DNA of 64,000 bases from Streptomyces venezuelae (GTDB lineage: Bacteria; Actinomycetota; Actinomycetes; Streptomycetales; Streptomycetaceae). Positions within the stretch are counted from its first letter, which is position 1; each line of letters starts with the position of its first letter. The notes beneath the pieces were generated by a model. The model had not been told where the DNA came from. It ran no database searches and saw nothing but the letters and a program-made list of their open reading frames with translations. Shown here in pieces: positions 19,488 to 33,250 of this stretch. A program made the position numbers and the translations under genes. Location of the stretch: positions 1,054,001-1,118,000 of the forward strand of contig NZ_CP029191.1 in NCBI RefSeq assembly GCF_008642335.1, written 5' to 3'.

Positions 19488-19816
19488 GCCCTGAAGACGT
19501 GCCGGCGGATCGCCGCGGCGTTGGAGAAGATCCGGATGCCGAGGACGACCACCACACCGGTGGAGAGCTGGGCGCCTACGCCCAGCTTGTCGCCCAGGAA
19601 CACGATGAGCGCGGCCACCACCACGTTCGACAGGAACGACACCACGAACACCTTGTCGTCGAAGATGCCGTCGAGCATGGCCCGCAGCCCTCCGAACACG
19701 GCGTCGAGAGCCGCGACCACGGCGATCGGCAGGTACGGCTCGACCACCGCCGGAACCTCGGGCCGAACCAACAATCCGGCCACGACTCCCACGACGAGGC
19801 CCAGTACGGCGATCAC
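19484..19816 (-). CDS. sbp: Small basic protein Sbp (DUF1290)
   Basis: 110-residue membrane protein with about three hydrophobic segments (IAVLGLVVGVVAGLLV, LPIAVVAALDAVFGGL, VVSFLSNVVVAALIVFLGD), matching the DUF1290/Sbp family first seen beside divIB/ftsZ in Bacillus. Function is unknown. GTG at 19816 overlaps the upstream DUF881 stop (GTGA), and its own stop overlaps the next DUF881 start in the same way, so DUF881-Sbp-DUF881 is a tightly coupled trio. It probably forms a membrane complex with the two DUF881 proteins. Confidence 0.93.
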   Translation of the reverse strand: MIAVLGLVVGVVAGLLVRPEVPAVVEPYLPIAVVAALDAVFGGLRAMLDGIFDDKVFVVSFLSNVVVAALIVFLGDKLGVGAQLSTGVVVVLGIRIFSNAAAIRRHVFRA

Positions 19817-20712
19817 GATGTGCCCTTTCCTGCCTTCGGCTCTGCTGTTCGTACGGTCACGCTCGGCGCTGCCGGGAGCCGGAGCTCGTCCGACACGGAG
19901 ATGCTGGTCCGGATGCCGAAGTTCTCCTGCAGAGCATGCAGGTACTGACCGTCGGGGCTGTTCTGGAACCGGGTGCTCAAGCGTTTCCCGTCCCCCACCG
20001 CGAGCACCGTATACGGCGGCACCAGCGGCCGGTTGTCGACCAGTATCGCGTCACCCGCGGCCCTGATCGCCGACAGCGCGGTCAGACGCTGGTCGTTGAT
20101 GGAAATCGCTTCGGCGCCGGACTGCCACAGGCCGTTGACGACACGCTGCATGTCCCGGTCACGTACACGTCCCGTGTCGGAGAACCCGTTGCTCTCGCGC
20201 GGGCCGCCGCCGCCCTGTTCGGCCTGCTTCTTGTCGTCCACGACGAGCTTCACGCCGGGTCCGTGGACTTCCGTGGCGCCGGAGAGGAGCCCCACCAACT
20301 CGCCCTGGCTGCCGCCGTGCTTCTTCAGCGCGGCTTCCTGCCGCTCTCCGACGTCGTCACGGAGTTTGTCCACGTCGTCCTCGAGTGCGTCGGCGCCCGC
20401 CGTCGCCTCTTCGACGCGGTCGATGAGCTCCTCGCGCTCCTTGGCCACTACAGGTGCCTCTATGCGCGCCTGCGCGGCGCCCACGGTGACCACGAGCGCG
20501 GCCAGCACCAGACCGGCCGCGAGCCCGAGTTTGGCCCGCAGCGGGCGCGGGACACCACTGTCCCCTCTGGCCTTCTTCCGGGCCGCCGCCTCCGCGTAAC
20601 CCTCGTCCAGACTGTGGTCCATGACGGTGGTGAGCAGCGACATGGAGGCGTCCGGGCGCCGGGGGCGCGAGGAGGTGCTCCGAACGGGGGGCTGCTGCGG
20701 CATGCCGCACAT
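19813..20712 (-). CDS. DUF881 membrane protein (first copy)
   Basis: Up to 299 residues. Cytoplasmic N-terminus, one transmembrane helix (LGLAAGLVLAALVVTVGAA), a short coiled coil (ELIDRVEEATAGADALEDDV) and the DUF881 domain (GPGVKLVVDDKK, LWQSGAEAISINDQRLTALS). Start is uncertain: ATG at 20712 and at 20703 are both possible, and the only Shine-Dalgarno-like GGAGGT is ~18 nt upstream. It lies 88 bp after the nucleotidyltransferase fusion and is coupled to sbp by a 4-nt overlap. Homologue of mycobacterial Rv1823 by position. Confidence 0.9.
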   Translation of the reverse strand: MCGMPQQPPVRSTSSRPRRPDASMSLLTTVMDHSLDEGYAEAAARKKARGDSGVPRPLRAKLGLAAGLVLAALVVTVGAAQARIEAPVVAKEREELIDRVEEATAGADALEDDVDKLRDDVGERQEAALKKHGGSQGELVGLLSGATEVHGPGVKLVVDDKKQAEQGGGGPRESNGFSDTGRVRDRDMQRVVNGLWQSGAEAISINDQRLTALSAIRAAGDAILVDNRPLVPPYTVLAVGDGKRLSTRFQNSPDGQYLHALQENFGIRTSISVSDELRLPAAPSVTVRTAEPKAGKGTS

Positions 20713-20800
20713 CGTCGCACGTCGCGGGCGTTACCTCCGAATGGCCCCACCGGCGCGCCGGGCAGCACCTGTTGCGGCTGCCGCCCGGCGCCCGGGAAGG

Positions 20801-23296
20801 TCAGCGACCTGCGCTGTCCACCACCGTGGACCACTCGTCGAGCAGCGCCTGCGCGGACGCGTCGTCGGGCCCCTCGGCCCACAGATGCGTGACCGCCTCG
20901 GCCGGGTCGGGCAGCACGAGCACCCAACGCCCGTCGGCCTCCACGACCCGCACACCGTCGGTGGTGTCCACGGACCGGTCGCCGGCGGCCTCGACCACAC
21001 GCCGCATCACGAGCCCCTTGACCGCCCACGGCGTCGCGAGATCACGCTTCAGCACATGCGCCCGCGGGATCCGCGCGTCGATCTGACTCAGTGTGAGCTG
21101 CGTCCGCGCGACGAGACCGACAAGCCGTACGAATGCGGCGGTTCCGTCGAAGACACCGCTGAACTCGGGCACGATGAACCCGCCGCGCCCGTCACCGCCG
21201 AAGATGGTCGAGTCACCCCGCCCGACCCTCGTCAGGTCGTCGGGCGACGTCGTCGTCCAGTCCACCTGCGTGCCGTGGTACGCGGCGACCTGCTCGGCGA
21301 TACGCGTCGTGGTCACCGGCAGCGCCACCCGCCCGCTGCGCCGCTCGGCGGCCACCAGGTCGAGCATGACCAGGAGCGCCCGGTCGTCCTCGACGATCCG
21401 TCCCTTCTCGTCCACGAGCGAGAGACGCTCGCCCACGGGGTCGAACCGCACGCCGAAGGCGGCCCGCGCGGACGCCACGATCTCCCCGAGCCGTACGAGC
21501 CCGGACCTGCGGGCGTCCGCCGTCTCGGTGGGCCGCGACTCGTCGAGCCCCGGGTTGATCGTCAGCGCGTCCACCCCGAGCTTTCCGAGCAGGCTCGGCA
21601 GTACGAGTCCGGCGCTTCCGTTGGACGCGTCGACGACGACCTTCAGCCCCGAATCGGCGACGCCGGTCGTGTCCACGTTCCGCAGCAGCGACCCTGTGTA
21701 CGAGTCGAAGACGCTGGACGGGAAGTGCAGGTCACCGATCTCACCCGGGAAGGCCCGCCGGTACTCCTGGCGCGCGTAGACCCGGTCGAGCTTGCGCTGG
21801 CTCCCCTGCGAGAGGTCGGCGCCGTTCCCGTCGAAGAACATGATGTCGACGGAGTCCGGCACACCGGGCGTCGTCCGGATCATGATTCCGCCGGCGCTGC
21901 CCCGGGCCGTCTGCTGCCGCGCGACCGGCAGCGGCACGTTCTCCAGGTCCCGTACGTCGATGGCGCTGGCCTGCAGCGCCGAGATCACCGCACGCTTCAG
22001 CGCACGCGCACCACGCGAGTGGTCACGCGCGGTGGTGACGGTGGAGCCCTTCTTCAGGGTCGTCGCGTACGCCCCCGCGAGCCGCACGGCGAGCTCGGGC
22101 GTGATCTCCACGTTCAGGATTCCGGAGACGCCACGCGCCCCGAACAGATGGGCCTGACCGCGGGACTCCCAGATGACCGAGGTGTTGACGAACGCGCCGG
22201 CCTCGATCGTCTTGAACGGGTACACCCTGACGTTGCCCTGGACGATCGATTCTTCACCGACCAGGCACTCGTCACCGATGACCGCGCCGTCCTCGATTCT
22301 GGCGGCGCGCATGATGTCGGTGTTCTTGCCGACGACACAGCCGCGGAGGTTGCTGTGCGGGCCGATGTAGACGTTGTCGTGCACGACGGCCTTGTGCAGG
22401 AACGCGCCGCTCTTCACGACGACGTTCGAGCCGACGACGGTGTGCTCACGGATCTCGGCGTCCGCTTCGATCTTGGCGTAGTCACCGACGTACAGCGGAC
22501 CACGCAGCACGGCGTCGGGGTGCACCTCGGCTCCCTCGGCCACCCATACGCCGGGTGAGATCTCGAAGCCGTCGAGTTCGACGTCGACCTTGCCCTCGAG
22601 CACGTCGGCCTGTGCCTTGACGTAGCTCTCGTGCGTGCCGACGTCCTCCCAGTAGCCCTCGGCGACGTAGCCGTAGACCGGCTTGCCCTCCTTCATGAGC
22701 TGCGGGAAGACGTCCCCGGACCAGTCGACCGGCACGTCGGGGTCGACGTAGTCGAATACCTCGGGTTCCATCACGTAGATGCCCGTGTTCACCGTGTCGG
22801 AGAAGACCTGCCCCCAGGTCGGCTTCTCCAGGAAGCGCTCTACCTTGCCTTCTTCGTCGACGATGGTGATGCCGAATTCCAGCGGGTTGGGTACGCGCGT
22901 GAGACAGACGGTGACAAGCGCGCCCTTTTCCTTGTGGAAGGAAATGAGCTCGCTGAGGTCGAAGTCGGTGAGCGCGTCACCCGAGATCACGAGGAAGGCG
23001 TCGTCCTTCAGCGCTTCCTCGGCGTTCTTCACACTGCCCGCGGTGCCGAGCGGTTTTTCCTCGTTGGCATAGGTGAGCTCCATTCCCAGCTCTTCGCCGT
23101 CGCCGAAGTAGTTCTTGACGAGCGACGCCAAGAACTGCACTGTCACTACGGTCTCGGTGAGCCCATGCCTCTTCAGCAGGCGCAGCACGTGCTCCATGAT
23201 CGGCCGGTTGGCCACGGGAAGGAGCGGCTTGGGCATGCTCGAGGTCATGGGGCGAAGGCGGGTGCCCTCACCGCCGGCCATCACGACGGCCTTCAT
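20801..23296 (-). CDS. Mannose-1-phosphate guanylyltransferase-like / degenerate phosphomannomutase fusion
   Basis: 831 residues. Residues 1-235 are a nucleotidyltransferase ([37 protein letters not shown]), followed by a left-handed beta-helix (~250-370: [30 protein letters not shown]). Residues ~385-831 have the phosphohexomutase fold, but its catalytic loops are changed: the TASHNP serine loop is IRTTPG near 468, the DGDxDR metal loop is FDPVGER near 618, and the GExSGH sugar loop is GGDGRGG near 698. So only the first half is likely to be an enzyme, probably making GDP-mannose or a related NDP-sugar; the mutase half may be regulatory. ATG at 23296 with GGAGGAC upstream. It follows the phosphatidyltransferase gene by 117 bp. 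Confidence 0.88.
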   Translation of the reverse strand: MKAVVMAGGEGTRLRPMTSSMPKPLLPVANRPIMEHVLRLLKRHGLTETVVTVQFLASLVKNYFGDGEELGMELTYANEEKPLGTAGSVKNAEEALKDDAFLVISGDALTDFDLSELISFHKEKGALVTVCLTRVPNPLEFGITIVDEEGKVERFLEKPTWGQVFSDTVNTGIYVMEPEVFDYVDPDVPVDWSGDVFPQLMKEGKPVYGYVAEGYWEDVGTHESYVKAQADVLEGKVDVELDGFEISPGVWVAEGAEVHPDAVLRGPLYVGDYAKIEADAEIREHTVVGSNVVVKSGAFLHKAVVHDNVYIGPHSNLRGCVVGKNTDIMRAARIEDGAVIGDECLVGEESIVQGNVRVYPFKTIEAGAFVNTSVIWESRGQAHLFGARGVSGILNVEITPELAVRLAGAYATTLKKGSTVTTARDHSRGARALKRAVISALQASAIDVRDLENVPLPVARQQTARGSAGGIMIRTTPGVPDSVDIMFFDGNGADLSQGSQRKLDRVYARQEYRRAFPGEIGDLHFPSSVFDSYTGSLLRNVDTTGVADSGLKVVVDASNGSAGLVLPSLLGKLGVDALTINPGLDESRPTETADARRSGLVRLGEIVASARAAFGVRFDPVGERLSLVDEKGRIVEDDRALLVMLDLVAAERRSGRVALPVTTTRIAEQVAAYHGTQVDWTTTSPDDLTRVGRGDSTIFGGDGRGGFIVPEFSGVFDGTAAFVRLVGLVARTQLTLSQIDARIPRAHVLKRDLATPWAVKGLVMRRVVEAAGDRSVDTTDGVRVVEADGRWVLVLPDPAEAVTHLWAEGPDDASAQALLDEWSTVVDSAGR

Positions 23297-23413
23297 GTCG
23301 GAAACGTCCTCCTCATTAGAGACGAACCAGCCGACAGAGCTCACCGGGATGGGCTTGCCATCATTGCTCGGATGAGAGCCTTCGAGCCTCTACGACCGCC
23401 CATAACGGCGAGC

Positions 23414-24022
23414 TCAATCGGCTGGCTTGTCCACCTTGACAAGTCGGCGGACCTGGACCACATACAGGATCCCTGCCCACCAGTACAGACTTGTACCCCA
23501 ACCTGCGAACGCCCATCCGAAAATAGCAGCGAGTGTGGCAAGCGGACCGCTTCCATCACTGAGGAGCAGTAGTGGAAAGGCGTACATCAGGTTGAAGGTG
23601 GCGGCCTTGCCCAGGAAGTTCACCTGCGGCGGCGGATAGCCGTGGCGCCTGAGGATCCCGACCATCACCAGCAGGACCAGCTCGCGCAGCAGCAGTGCCG
23701 CGGTCAGCCAGAGCGGGAGAATCTCCCGCCAGGTGAGTCCGACCAGGGTGGAGAGGATATAGAGCCGGTCGGCGGCGGGGTCGAGGAGGCGGCCCAGGTT
23801 GCTGATCTGGTTCCAGCGACGTGCGAGCTTGCCGTCGAGGTAGTCACTGACTCCGCTCAGCGCCAGGACCAGCAGCGCCCATCCGTCGCTGTTGGGTCCC
23901 CCGAACTCAGGCCTGAGGATCAGCCACAGGAAGAGGGGTACGCCGGCGAGGCGCGCCATGCTGAGGATGTTCGGGATGGTGAGGACACGGTCCGTCTGGA
24001 CACGCGTCTCCTGGACCTCCAC
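23414..24022 (-). CDS. pgsA: CDP-alcohol phosphatidyltransferase
   Basis: 202-residue integral membrane enzyme with about six transmembrane helices. The full CDP-alcohol phosphotransferase motif is present: D-YL-DG-KL-AR then G-RLL-D-PAA-D in DYLDGKLARRWNQ and GRLLDPAADR. It exchanges CMP of a CDP-lipid for an alcohol; phosphatidylglycerophosphate or phosphatidylinositol-phosphate synthesis are the main options, and the order matches mycobacterial pgsA2. GTG at 24022 is favoured because AGGAGG stands 8 nt upstream; a TTG at 24052 lies ahead of that site. It is the first gene after the rRNA operon terminator and heads the run toward the nucleotidyltransferase and DUF881 genes. Confidence 0.9.
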   Translation of the reverse strand: MEVQETRVQTDRVLTIPNILSMARLAGVPLFLWLILRPEFGGPNSDGWALLVLALSGVSDYLDGKLARRWNQISNLGRLLDPAADRLYILSTLVGLTWREILPLWLTAALLLRELVLLVMVGILRRHGYPPPQVNFLGKAATFNLMYAFPLLLLSDGSGPLATLAAIFGWAFAGWGTSLYWWAGILYVVQVRRLVKVDKPAD

Positions 24023-24120
24023 CCGGGGGCCTCCTGTGGTGAAAAGAGCCAATGATGCCTCCTGACCTTACCCTCAGCGGCACTGCGGGGGTGCAGAGGG
24101 GTGCGAGGGGCGTCCGGAAA

Positions 24121-24170
24121 ACAAAAAAGCCGTGGCCCCTGGAATCGAAAGAATCGATTCCAGGGGCCAC
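24121..24170 (-). terminator. Rho-independent terminator of the rRNA operon
   Basis: A perfect 17-bp stem (24132-24148 with 24154-24170), 5-nt loop, followed on the minus strand by GCTTTTTTG. It sits just after 5S and before the phosphatidyltransferase gene; one of the few textbook U-tract terminators here. Confidence 0.95.
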
Positions 24171-24184
24171 AGCTATAAGAAAAG

Positions 24185-24302
24185 TTCGGCGGCGTCCTAC
24201 TCTCCCACAGGGTCCCCCCTGCAGTACCATCGGCGCTGTGAGGCTTAGCTTCCGGGTTCGGAATGTAACCGGGCGTTTCCCTCACGCTATGACCACCGAA
24301 AC
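24185..24302 (-). rRNA. rrf: 5S ribosomal RNA
   Basis: About 118 nt. It begins GTTTCGGTGGTCATAGCG and ends CGCCGCCGAAC, with the conserved CCGAACCCGGAAG loop B/C region. Last gene of the operon. Confidence 0.96.
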
Positions 24303-24367
24303 ACTATGAAACTGTCAACCGCACCATGCGTGACCTTGCATGGGGTTGTTCGTGGTTTCAGAACCAA

Positions 24368-24384
24368 CACAGTGGACGCGAGCA
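24368..24384 (-). other. 3' strand of the 23S processing stalk
   Basis: TGCTCGCGTCCACTGTG on the minus strand, exactly complementary over 17 nt to positions 27515-27531 just before 23S. Pairing of the two would form the RNase III stem that brackets pre-23S. Confidence 0.85.
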
Positions 24385-24389
24385 ACTGA

Positions 24390-29343
<4,954 letters not shown>

Positions 29344-30010
29344 ATGTGTACCGGTAATCCGGTGACACAGCACGAGAGCGGAACGGTCGGGAGGAATAAT
29401 CCCGTCCGTTCACAGCGTCCTCGCTGTGTTTTTTCAAAGGAACCTCCAACTCACCGAAGTGAGCCGGGGTTATCAACATATCTGGCGTTGACTTTTGGCA
29501 CGCTGTTGAGTTCTCAAGGAACGGACGCTTCCTTTGTACTCACCCTCTCGGGCTTTCCTCCGGGCGCTTCCCTTCGGTGTTTCTTTTGTTCTTGCGTTTC
29601 CGACTCTATCAGACTCTTTCGTGTCCGATTTCCTCGGTGCCTTTCCGGTTCTCGCTCCGGCCTTTCGGCTTTCGCGTTTCCCTTTCCGGCGGCTCCGACT
29701 TTATCAGGTCTCATTCGACTCTCTGACCACGGTCACCGCAGACATGCGGAACCGGACCCAGGGATAGGATCTGATGTGAAGGATGCCGCCGGGACCGGAC
29801 GCTTGCTTGCGTCCCACAGCCCCAGGCAGGAGTACGACTGTACATCGGGCTCCGGGCGGGCGCAAATCGCTTGTGCACTGCCTCTACTCCCGCCAACCGG
29901 GACCACTCGTGCGGAACCGGGACTTCTTATGACTTACGCTTCTGAACAGTGCGTCGTCCAGGACAGGTAGTGACGGCGGCTATGAATCTCCACCCCCTGG
30001 GAGGCTTGCC
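29344..30010 (-). promoter_or_regulatory. rRNA operon leader and promoter region, shared with the crr upstream region
   Basis: No gene. On the minus strand two near-identical elements, CTGATAAAGTCGGA (-10 at 29698-29703) and CTGATAGAGTCGGA (-10 at 29603-29608), lie 95 bp apart and look like tandem rRNA promoters. The leader then holds TTGAGAACTCAACAG (29503-29517), the boxA-like element shared with the spacer, and CCGGATTACCGG just before 16S. The last ~150 bp before 30011 belong to crr on the plus strand; no confident plus-strand promoter was found. A GTCCAGGAC dyad at 29956-29964 is noted but weak. Confidence 0.7.
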
Positions 30011-30460
30011 ATGACCAGTGTTTCGTCCCCGCTCGCAGGACGTGCCATTGGGCTCTCTGCTGTACCGGATCCCGTGTTCTCAGGCGCCATGGTCGGGCCC
30101 GGCACGGCTATCGATCCCGCGCGTGAGCCCTCCGAGGCCGTCTCTCCCGTGGACGGCATCGTCGTCTCGCTTCACCCCCACGCCTTCGTGGTGGTCGACG
30201 ACCAGGGTCACGGCGTGCTGACGCACCTCGGTATCGACACCGTCCAGCTCAACGGCGAGGGCTTCGAGCTTCTCGTCAACAAGGGCGACACCGTGCAGCG
30301 CGGCCAGGCCGTGGTGCGCTGGGACCCGTCGGCCGTCGAGGCCGCCGGCAAGTCCCCGGTGTGCCCGATCGTGGCCCTCGAGGCCACCGCCGAGTCCCTC
30401 TCCGACCTCGTCGAGGACGGCGAAGTGAAGGCCGGCGACGCTCTCTTCAGCTGGAAGTGA
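30011..30460 (+). CDS. crr: PTS glucose-type EIIA component
   Basis: 149-residue IIA(Glc/GlcNAc) phosphocarrier. It accepts phosphate from HPr and passes it to an EIIB domain. The active-site histidine is H72 in GVLTHLGIDTVQLNG, with the supporting histidine in SLHPHAF; the fold residues VSPVDGIVV and FELLVNKGDTV match the family. ATG at 30011 with GGAGG 7 nt upstream. It is followed 77 bp later by ptsI. In Streptomyces this pair serves N-acetylglucosamine uptake; the EIIB, EIIC and HPr genes are not in the window. Confidence 0.97.
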   Translation: MTSVSSPLAGRAIGLSAVPDPVFSGAMVGPGTAIDPAREPSEAVSPVDGIVVSLHPHAFVVVDDQGHGVLTHLGIDTVQLNGEGFELLVNKGDTVQRGQAVVRWDPSAVEAAGKSPVCPIVALEATAESLSDLVEDGEVKAGDALFSWK

Positions 30461-30537
30461 CGTCAACGCCGTCGCTGACGGCACGCAGGACAACCACCGC
30501 GGCGGCTGGGCCCGTCGCACTACCGGAGACGGGTGAA

Positions 30538-32208
30538 ATGGAGACAACGCTGCGAGGCGTCGGTGTCAGCCACGGAGTGGCGATCGGCGAGGTCCGGCAC
30601 ATGGGCACGGCGGTTCTCGAGCCGCCTGCCAAGCAGATTCCCGCGGAGGAGGCCGAGCGCGAACAGGGGCGTGCTCGCCAGGCCGTGGAAGCTGTGGCGG
30701 CCGACCTGAATGCGCGCGGCAATCTGGCCGGTGGCGAGGCCCAGGCGGTGCTCGAGGCGCAGGCCATGATCGCTCAGGACCCGGAGCTCATGTCCGACGT
30801 CGACCGGCGCATCACCGTCGGCAGCACGGCCGAGCGCGCTGTCTACGACGCGTTCTCCCACTACCGCGAACTGCTGGCCGGTGCCGGTGAGTACATGGCC
30901 GGTCGAGTGGCGGACCTCGATGACGTGCGCAACCGCATCGTCGCGCGCCTGCTGGGCGTCCCGATGCCGGGTGTGCCGGACAGCGACCAGCCGTACGTGC
31001 TGATCGCGCGTGACCTCGCGCCCGCGGACACCGCGCTGCTCGACCCCGCTCTGGTGCTCGGTTTCGTCACCGAGGAGGGCGGGCCGACCAGCCACAGCGC
31101 GATTCTCGCGCGTGCGCTCGGTGTACCGGCCGTGGTCGCGCTGCCGGGCGCCGGTGAGCTCGTCGAGGGCACGGTCGTGGCCGTGGACGGCAGCACCGGT
31201 GAGATCTTCGTGGACCCGAGTGCCGAGAAGCGGGAGCAGCTCGAGGCTGCCGCTGCCGAGCGCAAGGCCGCGCTGGCCGCGTCGACCGGTCCGGGTGCGA
31301 CGTCCGACGGGCACAAGGTGCCGCTCCTCGCCAACGTCGGCGGTCCCGCCGACGTTCCGGCCGCCGTCGAGGCGGGGGCCGAGGGTGTCGGCCTCTTCCG
31401 TACCGAGTTCCTGTTCCTCGACGACAGCACGAAGGCGCCGTCGGAGGAGAAGCAGGTCGAGGCGTACCGCAAGGTGTTGGAGGCCTTCCCCGAGGGCCGT
31501 GTCGTCGTGCGTGTGCTGGACGCGGGTGCCGACAAGCCGCTGGACTTCCTGACGCCCGCCGACGAGCCGAACCCGGCGCTCGGTGTGCGCGGGCTGCGCT
31601 CGCTGCTCGACCACCCCGAGGTGCTGCGGACGCAGCTGACCGCGCTGGCCAAGGCCGCCGAGGGTCTGCCCGTCTACCTCGAGGTCATGGCGCCGATGGT
31701 CGCCGACCGTGCCGACGCCAAGGCGTTCGCGGACGCGTGCCGTGAGGCGGGGCTGCAGGCGAAGTTCGGTGCGATGGTCGAGATCCCCTCGGCCGCGCTG
31801 CGGGCGCGCTCGATCCTGCAGGAGGTCGAGTTCCTCTCGCTGGGCACCAACGACCTCGCTCAGTACGCGTTCGCGGCCGACCGGCAGGTGGGCGCGGTGT
31901 CCCGGCTGCAGGACCCGTGGCAGCCCGCGCTGCTCGACCTGGTCGCGCTGTCCGCGGAGGCGGCGAGCGCCGAGGGCAAGAGCTGTGGCGTGTGTGGCGA
32001 GGCGGCCTCCGACCCGCTGCTCGCGTGTGTGCTGACCGGTCTGGGTGTCACCTCCCTGTCGATGGGTGCGGCGTCCATTCCTTACGTGCGTGCGACGCTC
32101 GGCAAGTACACGCTGGCTCAGTGCGAGCGTGCCGCGTCGGCGGCGCGTGCCGCCGACAGTGCGGAAGAGGCCCGCAAGGCCGCGCAGGCGGTGCTGTCCG
32201 GCGAGTAG
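30538..32208 (+). CDS. ptsI: Phosphoenolpyruvate-protein phosphotransferase (PTS enzyme I)
   Basis: 556 residues. Enzyme I takes phosphate from PEP and hands it to HPr. The phosphorylated histidine is H186 in GGPTSHSAILAR; PEP-binding segments GLFRTEFLFLD, RVLDAGADKPL, SLGTNDLAQYAFAADR and the SCGVCGEAASDP cysteine region are intact. ATG at 30538, preceded by GGAGACGGGTGAA, which gives a rather long spacing. Operon with crr. It ends at a perfect 12-bp stem-loop. Confidence 0.97.
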   Translation: METTLRGVGVSHGVAIGEVRHMGTAVLEPPAKQIPAEEAEREQGRARQAVEAVAADLNARGNLAGGEAQAVLEAQAMIAQDPELMSDVDRRITVGSTAERAVYDAFSHYRELLAGAGEYMAGRVADLDDVRNRIVARLLGVPMPGVPDSDQPYVLIARDLAPADTALLDPALVLGFVTEEGGPTSHSAILARALGVPAVVALPGAGELVEGTVVAVDGSTGEIFVDPSAEKREQLEAAAAERKAALAASTGPGATSDGHKVPLLANVGGPADVPAAVEAGAEGVGLFRTEFLFLDDSTKAPSEEKQVEAYRKVLEAFPEGRVVVRVLDAGADKPLDFLTPADEPNPALGVRGLRSLLDHPEVLRTQLTALAKAAEGLPVYLEVMAPMVADRADAKAFADACREAGLQAKFGAMVEIPSAALRARSILQEVEFLSLGTNDLAQYAFAADRQVGAVSRLQDPWQPALLDLVALSAEAASAEGKSCGVCGEAASDPLLACVLTGLGVTSLSMGAASIPYVRATLGKYTLAQCERAASAARAADSAEEARKAAQAVLSGE

Positions 32209-32226
32209 CCGGCAGACGCTTGTTTC

Positions 32227-32260
32227 GAGGGCCGCCCCGCCGTTCGGTGGGGCGGCCCTC
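32227..32260. terminator. Bidirectional stem-loop after ptsI
   Basis: GAGGGCCGCCCC (32227-32238) pairs perfectly with GGGGCGGCCCTC (32249-32260) around a 10-nt loop, between convergent genes. Confidence 0.85.
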
Positions 32261-32268
32261 GTGTGTGT

Positions 32269-33162
32269 TCAGTGGGTGTGGCCCCCTTCGGGTTCGTCGG
32301 TTTCGAGGCTCGGTGCGGCGCAGTAGTCGACGTCGGATTCGGGGGCCACGAGTTCGCCTGTGAGGGCGTCGGTGCAGTAGGCGTCGAAGACCTCGGCCTC
32401 GGTGAGGGGCTGGAGTCGGCCGCCGTTCATGCGCCAGCCCTGGACGCGGTCGCGGGTGCCGTGGGCACTGGAGCGGAGCACCATGCCTGCTGCGCGGCGG
32501 GTGGCGATGCCGACAGCGAGGACCGTCGCGAATTCGAGGGCCTCGGTGTGGTCGAGCAGGGCGCGGCCTTCGGTGTCCACCTCGACGTGGAGTGCGGCGA
32601 GGAGGGTCTCCGGGTCGGAGGGCACGCTGCACACGAGGTGGCGGGTGCCGGGCCGGGTGGTGTCGAGGGCCTGGGTGATGAGGGCGGAGGCCCGGTTGAA
32701 GGCGGCTTGTCCGATGTCCTCGCCGCAGGTCGCGCAGGTGCCTGCGCGGGCGAGGACGACGGTCGCGTACTCCCAGGTGGCTCGGCGGACCGCTTCGTCG
32801 ACGAGGTCGGGGACGAGGTCGGCCAGGGGCTGTCCCTCGTACGGGATGGTGGGGCCGCCCGATGCCAGTGTCGCGGTGAAGCGGCTGCGGCTGTCGGAGG
32901 TGTCCGGGTTCAGGCCGGTCTCCGCGCAGTACTCCTGGTACTCCTCGGGGTCGAAGAGCGCAATGGTGGTGTGCCGGCCCTGCGAGGCGAGGGTCCTGAG
33001 GAGGCCTTCGACCTGCTGGAGGTAGGTCTCGTGGTCGTCGAAGGTGAAGGTGCGGTAGCGGCGCATGGCCGCGAAGTCCTCCTCGTCGGCCAGCAGGCCG
33101 ATGGTTCCGGCGACTTCGCGGCGCAGTGCGCGTCGCATCGTGTCGTTGCGGGTGTCCGCCAT
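32269..33162 (-). CDS. Conserved hypothetical protein
   Basis: 297 residues, no recognised domain. The N-terminal half is helical and acidic (FDDHETYLQQVEGLLRTLAS). A TCATCGEDIGQ segment could be half of a zinc site, and the C-terminus is acidic ending in GGHTH. No signal or membrane segment. ATG at 33162 with AGGGGGAATC upstream. It lies 88 bp downstream of the acetoacetyl-CoA synthetase on the same strand and may be co-transcribed with it, though no functional link is visible. Similar proteins occur next to this enzyme in other streptomycetes as far as I recall. Confidence 0.75.
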   Translation of the reverse strand: MADTRNDTMRRALRREVAGTIGLLADEEDFAAMRRYRTFTFDDHETYLQQVEGLLRTLASQGRHTTIALFDPEEYQEYCAETGLNPDTSDSRSRFTATLASGGPTIPYEGQPLADLVPDLVDEAVRRATWEYATVVLARAGTCATCGEDIGQAAFNRASALITQALDTTRPGTRHLVCSVPSDPETLLAALHVEVDTEGRALLDHTEALEFATVLAVGIATRRAAGMVLRSSAHGTRDRVQGWRMNGGRLQPLTEAEVFDAYCTDALTGELVAPESDVDYCAAPSLETDEPEGGHTH

Positions 33163-33250
33163 GATTCCCCCTGCACTCGGTCGATCAATGCTCACTCACA
33201 GTAACGAGAGGCACTGACAATCGCCGCTGAGCTGGGGGAAAGTGGGGTCC

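Noticed and set aside
20621..22558. 645-codon open frame on the plus strand
   Set aside because: Antisense shadow of the nucleotidyltransferase fusion and the DUF881 start region.
29956..29964. GTCCAGGAC dyad before crr as a DasR site
   Set aside because: Only about 7 of 11 core positions agree with the consensus TGGTCTAGACCA-type site; too weak to call.
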